From Mycobacterium sp. ELW1 (GTDB lineage: Bacteria; Actinomycetota; Actinomycetes; Mycobacteriales; Mycobacteriaceae): a stretch of 64,000 bases of DNA. Below the pieces are notes generated by a model. It saw only the letters and a program-made list of their open reading frames with translations, was not told where the DNA came from and searched no databases. The translations under genes were made by a program, and so were the position numbers. Of this stretch, positions 38,119 through 46,573 are shown piece after piece. The stretch is from assembly GCF_008329905.1 (NCBI RefSeq), contig NZ_CP032155.1, forward strand, positions 1,612,001 to 1,676,000. Reading direction: 5' to 3'. Position 1 is the first letter of the stretch; every line of letters begins with the position of its first letter.

Positions 38119-38925
38119 ATGACCGACAGCTACTACGAACTCGTCGACCCGGACGATCCCCGCGGAGAGATGTTCCGGGCCACCGACATGGTTCGCAGCA
38201 CGTGGACGTCGCACATCCAGCACGGCGGCCCGGTGTCGGCTCTGCTGGTTCGTGCCTTGCAGCGGTGTCAGCGTCGAGACGACACCCGGCTCAGCCGGGT
38301 GGTCGTGGATCTGCTCGGCCCGGTTCCCGCGGATGGTGACCTCTGGATGACCGCGACCGTCGAACGACGCGGCAAGCAAATCGAATTGGTGTCCGCGCAG
38401 ATGCTCGCTACAGGCCCCGACGGACAGCCCCGCCCGGTCGCCCGCGCCAGCGGATGGCGGATGCTGACCCTGGACACCGAAGCACTGTTGTCGGCGCCGG
38501 TCGCGCCGCTGTCACCGCGCGCGGCGGGCGTGAACCGCAACCTCGCCGACAACTTCGACCGCAACTACGTACACAGCCTGGAGTGGCTGTGGCTGACCGA
38601 CCCCTTGGCGCCCGGTCCGGGCGGATCGTGGCTGCGCCCGCAGGTCGATCTGGTGCAAGGTGAGGAGATCACCCCGCTGGAGCGGCTGTTCGCGGTCGCC
38701 GACTGTGCCAATGGCATCGGCTCGAAGATCGACATCAGGAAGTACACGTTCCTCAACACCGATCTGGCGGTGCATCTGCACCGGGTCCCGGACGGTGAAT
38801 GGACGGGTATCCGCGCCGAGACGATGTACGGCCCGGATGGGGTGGGTACGACGGTCGGCACCCTTTTCGACGACGACGGCGCGGTCGGCGTCATTGCGCA
38901 GTCGGTGCTGGTGCGCCCGCGGTAG
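38119..38925 (+). CDS. TesB-like acyl-CoA thioesterase family protein
   Basis: This 268-residue protein has two hotdog-fold halves. N-terminal motifs are MVRSTWTSHIQHGGPVSALL and RVVVDLLGPVPADG; the C-terminal half includes FAVADCANGIGSK, YTFLNTDLAVHLHR and TMYGPDGVGTTVGTLFDDDG, typical of actinobacterial TesB-like (4HBT_3) proteins. It likely releases a free acid from a CoA ester. It is coupled to the lactonase gene (2-bp gap). The ATG has AAAGGTGACC before it. Confidence 0.82.
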   Translation: MTDSYYELVDPDDPRGEMFRATDMVRSTWTSHIQHGGPVSALLVRALQRCQRRDDTRLSRVVVDLLGPVPADGDLWMTATVERRGKQIELVSAQMLATGPDGQPRPVARASGWRMLTLDTEALLSAPVAPLSPRAAGVNRNLADNFDRNYVHSLEWLWLTDPLAPGPGGSWLRPQVDLVQGEEITPLERLFAVADCANGIGSKIDIRKYTFLNTDLAVHLHRVPDGEWTGIRAETMYGPDGVGTTVGTLFDDDGAVGVIAQSVLVRPR

Positions 38926-38941
38926 TTCGGTCGCGCTGCGC

Positions 38942-40294
38942 CTAGTCGAACAGCACCGCAGGATTCAGGTAGCCCGTCGGGTCGAAGGCGGCTTTGATGG
39001 TGCGCATCGCGGCGATGTCTTCTTCGGTGCGGGCCATCGACAGATACGCACGCTTGCGGCTGCCCACGCCGTGCTCCGAGCTGACGTTCCCGCCATGGGC
39101 GGCAATCAGATTCATCATTGCGGCGTACAGGTGGGCTTCCTGTTCGGCGCCGCAGCGCAGCACGTTCAGGTGCAGGTTGCCCTCGCCGATATGACCGAAC
39201 AGCACCGGGATGGCGTCGGGTGCCTGCTCGGCGACCAGCGCGGTGGAATCCGCGGCGAACGAGGGGATCGCCGACAGTGGCAGGGAAACATCGAATTTCA
39301 GCGGCGGCCCGAACAGCCCGACCACCTCGGCGGTGGACTCCCGGACCTGCCAGAGCCGCTGCTGGGCGGTGCTGTCCACGCCGACGGCCGGCTCGCCGGC
39401 CAGGTCGGCGTCCTCCAGCGCATCGGCCAGGCGCTCGGTCAGGTCGGTCTCACCGGCCAGCTCGATCAGCAGCAGCCAGGCGCCGTCGGTGGGCACCGGT
39501 ACGTCGAGGTGCTCGGCGGCCAGCGCGGCTGCCCGCCCGTCGATGAGCTCAAGGGCCCCAATGGATTCAGTGTCCCGCAGCGCACGCCCGGCGGTCACCA
39601 GAGCGTCCAGATCACGGAATCCGCACACCGCCGTCACGCGATGGGCGGGCGCCTGGTGCAGCCGAAGGTCCAGCGCCGTGATGACGCCCAGAGTGCCCTC
39701 CGCGCCGATGAACAGCGAGGCCAGGTCGTAGCCGGTGTTGTCGGCCCGCACCTGGCTGTGTCGGTGCACCACCGATCCGTCGGGGAGTGCGATGTCCAGA
39801 CCGAGCACCTGTTCGCCCATGTTGCCGTAGCGGACGGTCCGCAGACCACCGGCGTTGGTGGACGCCATTCCGCCGACGGTGGCCGAATCCCGCGCGGCGA
39901 GGTCGACACCGAACAGCAGTCCGGCCGCAGCTGCCGCGCGCTGGACGGCCGCCGCGGTCACGCCTGCCCCGACCCGGACGCGCCGCTCGACGACGTCGAC
40001 ATCACCGATCTGCGTGAGCCGCTCGGTGGACAGCAACACATCGTCGTGTTCGGGAACGGTGCCCGCCACCAGCGACGTGCGGCCGCCCTGGACCGTCACA
40101 CACACCCCGGACTCGCGGCATTCCCGCAGCACCGCAGCGACCTCGTCGGCCGAGCCGGGCCGAACAAGCGCGCTGGCCGTGCCACGGTAACGCCCGGTGT
40201 GGTCGACGCTGCGGCCATCGAGGACGTCGGCGTCGGTGACGACGTGCGCCTCACCCACGATGCCCCGGAGCCGTTCGGCCAGCGAAGAACTCAT
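38942..40294 (-). CDS. FAD-linked oxidase (GlcD / D-2-hydroxyacid dehydrogenase type)
   Basis: This 450-residue oxidase has an N-terminal PCMH FAD domain: ALVRPGSADEVAAVLREC, VTVQGGRTSLVAG, TVGGMASTNAGG, YGNMGEQVLGLD and GAEGTLGVITA. The C-terminal FAD-oxidase domain carries VLFGHIGEGNLHLNV and SSEHGVGSRKR (metal/flavin His residues). It oxidises a D-2-hydroxy acid to a 2-oxo acid. It is translationally coupled (ATGA) to the nuclease-helicase upstream but may serve the neighbouring catabolic island by making the aldolase's 2-oxo substrate. A second member occurs at 60.7 kb. Confidence 0.88.
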   Translation of the reverse strand: MSSSLAERLRGIVGEAHVVTDADVLDGRSVDHTGRYRGTASALVRPGSADEVAAVLRECRESGVCVTVQGGRTSLVAGTVPEHDDVLLSTERLTQIGDVDVVERRVRVGAGVTAAAVQRAAAAAGLLFGVDLAARDSATVGGMASTNAGGLRTVRYGNMGEQVLGLDIALPDGSVVHRHSQVRADNTGYDLASLFIGAEGTLGVITALDLRLHQAPAHRVTAVCGFRDLDALVTAGRALRDTESIGALELIDGRAAALAAEHLDVPVPTDGAWLLLIELAGETDLTERLADALEDADLAGEPAVGVDSTAQQRLWQVRESTAEVVGLFGPPLKFDVSLPLSAIPSFAADSTALVAEQAPDAIPVLFGHIGEGNLHLNVLRCGAEQEAHLYAAMMNLIAAHGGNVSSEHGVGSRKRAYLSMARTEEDIAAMRTIKAAFDPTGYLNPAVLFD

Positions 40295-43200
40295 GCCGTG
40301 GGTTTACCACACATGGCCAGGAATGCTCCCAACTCGACCAACCCCGCCGGGGTGGACGGCAGATAGTCGGTCAGCAGTGCCGAACGCACGATCACCGCCG
40401 CATACTTGGCCCGGCTCACCGCGACGTTGAGCCGATTACGGTTGAGCAGGAACGAGATTCCGCGTGGCACTTCGGCAATCGAGGAGGCCACCAGCGATAC
40501 GAACACCACCGGGGCCTGCCGTCCCTGGAACTTGTCCACCGTGCCGGCCTGCACGTCGGACAGTCCGGCCGAGTCGAGCAACCGCCGCAGCAGCACCACC
40601 TGCGCGTTGTACGGGGTCACGATGAGCACATCGGCGGCGGTCAGCGGCCGGGTGCCGTCCTCGTCGGTCCAGGCCGATCCCAGCATGCCCTCGATCGCGG
40701 CGACGATCGCCTCGGCCTCTTCGCGGCTGTCCGTCGAGTTGCCGTCGTGGTCGACGGTCATCACTTGCACCCCCGGCCGGACTCCGTCGAGGTGGCGGGC
40801 CGCGGTGCGCTCCTCGACCGAGTGCAATCGGTTGTCGTAGGACAGCCGCGACACCGCCGCGCACACCGCCGGATGCATGCGGTAGGAGCGGTCCAGGAAG
40901 TAGCCGAGGTCCTCAGGCAGGGTGTGCTGCCCGTCGACCAGCCAGCCGAGCGCCGAGGCGTCCACCGGTTCGGGGTGGGTGCCCTGGCTGACCTGGGGGA
41001 GTTGCTGCGGATCGCCGAGCAGCAGCAGGTTGTTCGCAGATCGTGCGACGGCGATGGTATTGGCCAGGCAGAACTGGCCGGCCTCCTCGATGACCAGCAG
41101 GTCCAGGCTGGCCGGGGGCACTCTCGACGAGTTCGCGAAATCCCATGCCGTGCCGCCGATCACGCAGCCGTCGTTGTCGGTGATGAAGGCGGGATAGGTC
41201 TTCTCGTCGATTTCGGTCCACGGCCCGGTGCCGCTGGGTTTCTTGGCCACCAGGGCCGGGTCCACGCCTGCGCCGATGATGTCGCGAAACAGGTTCTCCA
41301 CCACGGCATGTGACTGCGCGACCACGCCGACGCGCCAGCGATGTTCGTTGACCAGGGCGGCGATGACCCGGGCGGCGGTGTGCGTCTTGCCGGTACCGGG
41401 CGGCCCGTGCACCGCCACATACGACGAATCCAGTGCCAGCAGCGCGGCGGTGATTTCCGCGACGCAGTCCTCGGTACGCGGCAGCGGTCCACCGGTGCGG
41501 GGTGGGCGTCGCAGCAGGATGTCGACCACCGCCGACTGCGGCAGGGCGGGCAGTCCGGCCGCGATCTGCCCGGCAGCCGCGTCGATCGATTCGCGCAGCG
41601 CCTTCGTCGGAAACGGCGGACCTGGCGTCAGCGCGAACGGGACGGCGTCGAAAACCCCGCCGCTCTTCGGTTCTCGTTCCATCACCAGCACCTCGGTCGG
41701 CGCGGCCGGGTCGTCGCACCCGAGCACGGTGACCGAGGAGTACGCCCGCCGCTCCGGGTCGTCGGACAGGCCGGCCGGGGTGGGCGGCTGGTACATCGCG
41801 TACATGTCGCGGTCGAGCTCGCCGGCAGCGATCGACCCGGTCAACACCAGCCGGCGCTGCTGTTTGCGGGCCCGGGGTGGCACGCACCATTCGGTGTCCA
41901 CAATTGCGTCCTCGGCAAGAAAAACACCAGGGGTATCCGACCATTCGTCAACGGGACTGTTCAGCCGATCGAAGTGACCCCACCAGAACGGCTTGTCCTC
42001 GCGGCGGTGATACCCGCGGGCTGCGGCGATCATCGCCACCGCCCGCTGCTCGGGACTGCGCGCGGTGACATCCTCGCCGGCGAACGCGCCCAGTGCGCGG
42101 GACAGATCGTCGTCGACGTCGACGTTCCCGGCATCGGCGACCGGCTGTGCGCCCAGCGGCGGTACCCCAGCCTCAAAGGCACGCTGCAGCAACCAGTCTC
42201 GCAATATCCGAGTGGACCGGCAGTCGTAGAGGTTGTAGTCCTCGATCTGCTTGAGTACCGTCGCGGCCTCGTCGGGCCGGCCGTCGGCGAGCAGTTCGCA
42301 GTAACGGGCGTATTCGGTGATCGAGTCGGTCGCTGTGGTGACGTCGCCGCCCCGCAGCTCGGCTCCCATGTACAGCGGCTCGAGCGACTTCAGGCTGTAG
42401 TTCTCGGTGCCGACACGAATGCTCTTGCGTACCAATGGATACAGGTCCACCAGCACACCATTGCGCAACAGGTCGTCGACCTCGTTCTCGCCCTCTCCGT
42501 AGCGTCCGGCCAGCCGCAACAGGGCTGTCCGCTCGTACGCCGCGTAGTGGTAGATGTGCATCTTCGGGTACCGCTTGCGGCGCTTGCGCACCATGTCCAG
42601 AAAAGCCTTGAGCGCCTTGCGTTCTTCGCGCCGGTTGTGGGCCCACAGCGGCCGGAAGTCCCCGCCCGCGCCGAGTACCCCGAACATGTATTCCAAACCC
42701 CAGTCGGTGCCGTCGGCCGTCCACAGCGGGTCGCCCTCGAAATCGAAGAACAGGTCACCCTTGTCCGGGTCCGGCAGCAGCATCAGGGGCTGCGGATCGG
42801 CGACCTCGTAGGGCGGTTTGCCGCCCACTCGCGGGGCGATCTGCAGCCGGGCTTGGCCTTTCAGCGTGTCGACCATCCGGGCCGGCATGTCCGGCACCGG
42901 GCCGGTGTGCTGTGCCAGCTGGTGCAGCGTGGTGATGCCGGCCTCGAGCAGGCGCGCGCGCTGGCTGACCCGAATTCCCGCGACCAGCAGCAGGTCGTCG
43001 GACTGGCGTACCTGCGTCTCGCATTCCGGGCAGCGCATGCATGCCCGCACGCTCTCGTCGGCCCAGCTGACGGCGGCATCGCCGGCGAGGTGGCGATCCA
43101 GCAGCCGCTGCAGCTCGGCGCGACGGGAACGGTAGACCGGCAGTAGTTCGTCGACGCAGTAGGACGTCGTCGACCCGTTGCCCAGGACCAGCTCGACCTC

Positions 43201-43680
43201 GTCGTGGACGGGCACGTCGGCAGCCGCGAGTGTCTCGGCGTACGCGGCCAGCTGCAGGAGCGCCTCCACCTTCACCGACCGGGCGAGTTTGGTGTCGCGC
43301 AACCGGTACCGGTCACCGTCGAGCACCAGGAAATCCGCGAATCCGACGAACCGGCCGTCGAACATGGCGGCCTGGTAGATGACGGGTGCGCGCCGCTCGA
43401 CCGCGCTCAGGGTGGCCTCGGCGGCGGCGGTCAGCCCCCCGACGGAGTAGGACGGCCTGCCGATGACGGCGACGTCGGCCAGTGAGCGCAGCTCGTCGAG
43501 ATGACGCTGCTCGTGCTGGTCGCCGAGTTCCGCGGTGCGGGCCAGCAGCTCGTCTTCGACCGACACCGCCGGGCCGCGGCCGAGCTTGGCGTCGAAGGCG
43601 CGCAGCAGCGCGTACTCGCATCGCGCGGCGGCGGCGAGGTCGGAGGCGCTGTAGACGACCCGGTCGTCGGCGACGAACAC
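40291..43680 (-). CDS. TM0106-type RecB-like nuclease / RNase H-like exonuclease / SF1 helicase fusion
   Basis: This 1,129-residue protein has three parts. Part one (about 1-225): RecB-family nuclease with YRLRDTKLARSVK and QLAAYAETL, bracketed by Cys 21 (ARCEYALL) and a CMRCPEC cluster, the pattern of Cas4/AddB/Dna2 Fe-S nucleases. Part two (about 285-430): RNase H-like DEDD-type domain, DLFFDFEGDPLW and IYHYAAYE. Part three (about 740-1,129): SF1 helicase with Walker A GPPGTGKTHTAA, LLVIEEAGQ, LLGDPQQLPQ, TVDKFQGRQ and VAVSRAKYAA. It is the counterpart of Rv1251c. A role in DNA end processing or repair is likely; GTG start. Confidence 0.88.
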   Translation of the reverse strand: MFVADDRVVYSASDLAAAARCEYALLRAFDAKLGRGPAVSVEDELLARTAELGDQHEQRHLDELRSLADVAVIGRPSYSVGGLTAAAEATLSAVERRAPVIYQAAMFDGRFVGFADFLVLDGDRYRLRDTKLARSVKVEALLQLAAYAETLAAADVPVHDEVELVLGNGSTTSYCVDELLPVYRSRRAELQRLLDRHLAGDAAVSWADESVRACMRCPECETQVRQSDDLLLVAGIRVSQRARLLEAGITTLHQLAQHTGPVPDMPARMVDTLKGQARLQIAPRVGGKPPYEVADPQPLMLLPDPDKGDLFFDFEGDPLWTADGTDWGLEYMFGVLGAGGDFRPLWAHNRREERKALKAFLDMVRKRRKRYPKMHIYHYAAYERTALLRLAGRYGEGENEVDDLLRNGVLVDLYPLVRKSIRVGTENYSLKSLEPLYMGAELRGGDVTTATDSITEYARYCELLADGRPDEAATVLKQIEDYNLYDCRSTRILRDWLLQRAFEAGVPPLGAQPVADAGNVDVDDDLSRALGAFAGEDVTARSPEQRAVAMIAAARGYHRREDKPFWWGHFDRLNSPVDEWSDTPGVFLAEDAIVDTEWCVPPRARKQQRRLVLTGSIAAGELDRDMYAMYQPPTPAGLSDDPERRAYSSVTVLGCDDPAAPTEVLVMEREPKSGGVFDAVPFALTPGPPFPTKALRESIDAAAGQIAAGLPALPQSAVVDILLRRPPRTGGPLPRTEDCVAEITAALLALDSSYVAVHGPPGTGKTHTAARVIAALVNEHRWRVGVVAQSHAVVENLFRDIIGAGVDPALVAKKPSGTGPWTEIDEKTYPAFITDNDGCVIGGTAWDFANSSRVPPASLDLLVIEEAGQFCLANTIAVARSANNLLLLGDPQQLPQVSQGTHPEPVDASALGWLVDGQHTLPEDLGYFLDRSYRMHPAVCAAVSRLSYDNRLHSVEERTAARHLDGVRPGVQVMTVDHDGNSTDSREEAEAIVAAIEGMLGSAWTDEDGTRPLTAADVLIVTPYNAQVVLLRRLLDSAGLSDVQAGTVDKFQGRQAPVVFVSLVASSIAEVPRGISFLLNRNRLNVAVSRAKYAAVIVRSALLTDYLPSTPAGLVELGAFLAMCGKPTA

Positions 43681-43837
43681 AGACTCACTGTAGGCGGGCC
43701 GACCGACGCTCTCGGCCGTGGTGACTATGCGCGTTTCGGAACCCTGCCGCGCGGGGACTCGTACCGTGTATTCGTGCGGCTGTTCGCGGATTGTGCCGTC
43801 GACGGCCCGCCGGAACTATCCCGGTGAAGGGAAGATC
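43681..43837. other. Divergent intergenic region
   Basis: This 157-bp gap lies between the nuclease-helicase and the cupredoxin lipoprotein and must hold both promoters. I could not pick out convincing -35/-10 boxes or an operator. Confidence 0.3.
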
Positions 43838-44236
43838 ATGGGGCGCACAGCGATACTGATGGCGTCATCCCTACTTGCGGCGGTGATGCTGAGCGGGTGC
43901 GGCGGCGATACTCAACCGTCGCCTCAGTCTGCGGCGCCACTGGCGTCGGCGACGTCGGCGCCGATCTCGTCGAGTGTCTCCCCGGCCGCCAGCGGCGACA
44001 TCGTCATCTCGAACATGAGCTATACGGTGCCGCCGTCAGTCAAACCGGGCCAGCAATTGACGATCGTCAACAACGACTCGGAGAACCACACCGTCACGGC
44101 CGACGAGAACAACCTGTTCGACGTCCGGATCTCGGGTGGCGGTAGGGAGACTCTGACGGCCCCGACGACGCCAGGCACCTATCCGTTTCACTGCAAGTAC
44201 CACGCCAACATGCAGGGCGTGCTGACCGTCGCGTAG
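43838..44236 (+). CDS. Cupredoxin-domain (plastocyanin-like) lipoprotein
   Basis: This 132-residue lipoprotein has the lipobox LSGC (Cys ~21), a Ser/Ala/Pro linker (about 25-50) and a cupredoxin domain. Type 1 copper ligands are all visible: His in SENHTVTADE and the Cys-His-Met set in FHCKYHANMQG. It should bind one blue-copper ion at the outer face of the membrane and carry electrons or buffer copper. GTGAAGGGAAG precedes the ATG. It has no equivalent in the H37Rv order. Confidence 0.87.
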   Translation: MGRTAILMASSLLAAVMLSGCGGDTQPSPQSAAPLASATSAPISSSVSPAASGDIVISNMSYTVPPSVKPGQQLTIVNNDSENHTVTADENNLFDVRISGGGRETLTAPTTPGTYPFHCKYHANMQGVLTVA

Positions 44237-44254
44237 AGCGAGCGGACCGACTCC

Positions 44255-44794
44255 TCAGCCGTTGCCGATCAGCTCGACCCCATTGCCGTTCCAGCGGAAC
44301 TTCACCACGCTCTGCATGCCCAAGCCGTTGACGTAGGACAGGGCGACGGTGTCGCCGGTGCTCTGCGTGGTGTCGACGCCGTTGAAACCGTAGGTGTCGG
44401 GCACGCCGGTCGGGATGAACTTGCCGAGGTGGAACATCACCGCCCGGGTGTTCGGATTTGCGGCGTTGGTGTTGGCCTTGATGATCACTGCCGACAGCTG
44501 CGCGCACTCGTTGTAGTTGCCTGCCACCGGCACCGGGTTCCACGGTTGGTCGCTGCGCGGGTCGCGGGGCAGTTCGGAGACGGTCTGCGCGATCGCGGGG
44601 GCCGTCAGGTTCACCGCGCACGGATCGGGCGGCGGCGTGGTGGTCGTCGGCGGGGGCGGGGGCGGCGGTGCTTCGGTGGTGGTCACCGCGCTCGTCGTCG
44701 GCTGCGGAGTCTTGGCCACCGTCGAGTCACCCGAGCTGCAGCCCGCGAGCGCTGCCCCCACCACGACTGCCGCCGCCGCTAGCCGAACCCACAC
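44255..44794 (-). CDS. lprE: LppP/LprE family lipoprotein
   Basis: This 179-residue lipoprotein has a GTG start, signal sequence VWVRLAAAAVVVG, lipobox LAGC (Cys ~18), then a Pro/Thr-rich linker (TTEAPPPPPPPTTTT). The conserved C-terminal domain includes NECAQLSAVIIKANTNA, VMFHLGKFIPTGVP and TVALSYVNG. Proteins of this family are exported lipoproteins of unknown role specific to mycobacteria and close relatives. It converges with the cupredoxin gene and is divergent from deaD, as in H37Rv (Rv1252c). Confidence 0.82.
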   Translation of the reverse strand: MWVRLAAAAVVVGAALAGCSSGDSTVAKTPQPTTSAVTTTEAPPPPPPPTTTTPPPDPCAVNLTAPAIAQTVSELPRDPRSDQPWNPVPVAGNYNECAQLSAVIIKANTNAANPNTRAVMFHLGKFIPTGVPDTYGFNGVDTTQSTGDTVALSYVNGLGMQSVVKFRWNGNGVELIGNG

Positions 44795-44866
44795 ACCGGC
44801 CGACGGTACCGGCCTTTCCGAGCAGAAGCGGGTTACGGCACGCTGCGGCAGTAGACTGCAGATCCG

Positions 44867-46573
44867 ATGACAACCCCGGACGACGCCCCCCAGACCTTCG
44901 CCGACCTGCAGATCCACCCCGCGGTGCTGCAGGCCGTTTCCGATGTCGGCTACGAAACCCCCTCGGCGATCCAGGCCGCCACCATCCCGGCATTGCTGGC
45001 CGGCTCCGACGTGGTGGGCCTGGCGCAGACCGGCACCGGCAAGACGGCCGCCTTCGCGATCCCGATTCTGTCCAAGATCGACCCCGCCAACCGCACCACC
45101 CAGGCCCTGGTGCTGGCGCCGACACGTGAGCTGGCCCTGCAGGTGGCCGAGGCGTTCAGCCGCTACGGCGCTCACCTCAAGGTCAATGTGCTGCCGATCT
45201 ATGGCGGCTCCTCGTACGTGCCACAGCTGGCCGGCCTCAAGCGCGGCGCACAGATCGTCGTCGGGACGCCGGGACGCGTCATCGACCATCTGGAGAAGGG
45301 CAGCCTCGACCTGTCGCACCTGGACTACCTGGTGCTCGACGAGGCCGACGAGATGCTGCAGATGGGTTTCGCCGAGGACGTCGAGCGCATCCTGGCCGAC
45401 ACCCCGGAGTACAAGCAGGTCGCGCTGTTCTCGGCCACCATGCCGCCGGGCATCAAGAAAATCACCACCAAATACCTGCATGACCCGGTCGAGGTCACGG
45501 TCAAGTCGAAGACCCAGACCGCCGAGAACATCACCCAGCGCTATTACCTGGTGTCCTATCCGCGCAAGATGGACGCGCTGACCCGGCTGCTCGAGGTCGA
45601 GCAGGGCGACGGGATGATCGTGTTCGTCCGCACCAAGCAGGCCACCGAGGAGGTTGCTGAGAAGCTGCGGGCCCGCGGGTTCGCCGCGGCGGCCATCAAC
45701 GGCGACATTCCGCAGGCCGTGCGTGAGCGCACGATCAGCCAGCTGAAGGACGGCTCGATCGACATCCTGGTCGCCACCGATGTGGCCGCCCGCGGATTGG
45801 ACGTCGAGCGCATCTCGCATGTGGTGAATTTCGACATCCCGCACGACCCCGAGTCCTACGTGCACCGGATCGGGCGCACCGGCCGCGCCGGCCGCTCGGG
45901 CACCGCACTGCTGTTCGTCACCCCGCGCGAGAAGCACCTGCTGAACTCGATCGAGCGGGTCACCCGGCAGAAGCTCGTCGAGGGCCAACTGCCGTCGGTC
46001 GAAGACGTCAATGCCCAGCGGGTGGAGAAGTTCAAGGACTCGATCACCGATGCGCTCAATGCCCCCGGGGTTGAGATGTTCCGCCGGTTGATCGAGGACT
46101 ACGAGCGCGACAACGATGTGCCGTTGACCGATATCGCCGCGGCACTGGCTCTGCAGAGCCGCAACGGCGAAGAATTCCTGCTGACCGAACCGCCGCCGGA
46201 GAAGCGCCGCGAACGGCCCGACCGGCCGGATCGCCCGGACCGCGAACGTGCGCCCCGCAAGACCCGCGATGATCTGGCCACCTACCGCGTCGCGGTCGGC
46301 AAGAAGCACAAGGTCGGTCCGGGGTCGATCGTCGGTGCGCTCGCCAACGAGGGCGGGCTGCACCGCAGCGATTTCGGGCACATCACGATCAAGAACGATT
46401 TCTCGCTGGTCGAGCTGCCCGCCAAGCTGTCCAAGGAGACGCTGAAAGCGCTTGAGAAGACTCGTATTTCCGGTGTGTTGATCGATCTGAAGCCTGATCG
46501 CGGCAGCCCACGATACGACGCGCGTCCAGACTCGCGTCCCTCCGGCGGGAAGCCCCGGCGCACGAGCCGATGA
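44867..46573 (+). CDS. deaD: DEAD-box RNA helicase DeaD/CsdA
   Basis: This 568-residue cold-shock/ribosome-assembly type helicase shows a Q motif (ETPSAIQAATIPALL), motif I AQTGTGKT, Ia PTRELALQV, II DEAD (LDEADEMLQMGF), III SAT, V ATDVAARGLD and VI HRIGRTGRAGR. An Arg/Pro-rich linker (about 440-465) leads to a DbpA-type RNA-binding domain (VGKKHKVGPGSIVGALAN, ending IDLKPDRG) and a basic tail. It unwinds structured RNA in rRNA maturation. Ortholog of Rv1253. The stop overlaps the acyltransferase start (ATGA). Confidence 0.95.
   Translation: MTTPDDAPQTFADLQIHPAVLQAVSDVGYETPSAIQAATIPALLAGSDVVGLAQTGTGKTAAFAIPILSKIDPANRTTQALVLAPTRELALQVAEAFSRYGAHLKVNVLPIYGGSSYVPQLAGLKRGAQIVVGTPGRVIDHLEKGSLDLSHLDYLVLDEADEMLQMGFAEDVERILADTPEYKQVALFSATMPPGIKKITTKYLHDPVEVTVKSKTQTAENITQRYYLVSYPRKMDALTRLLEVEQGDGMIVFVRTKQATEEVAEKLRARGFAAAAINGDIPQAVRERTISQLKDGSIDILVATDVAARGLDVERISHVVNFDIPHDPESYVHRIGRTGRAGRSGTALLFVTPREKHLLNSIERVTRQKLVEGQLPSVEDVNAQRVEKFKDSITDALNAPGVEMFRRLIEDYERDNDVPLTDIAAALALQSRNGEEFLLTEPPPEKRRERPDRPDRPDRERAPRKTRDDLATYRVAVGKKHKVGPGSIVGALANEGGLHRSDFGHITIKNDFSLVELPAKLSKETLKALEKTRISGVLIDLKPDRGSPRYDARPDSRPSGGKPRRTSR

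Noticed and set aside
41341..43146. 600-codon plus-strand open frame opposite the nuclease-helicase
   Set aside because: Antisense shadow of a gene with clear motifs; no start signal or family-like sequence.
44795..46381. Extension of the LprE-like frame far upstream, opposite deaD
   Set aside because: The real lipoprotein begins at the GTG giving its signal peptide; the rest is antisense to deaD.
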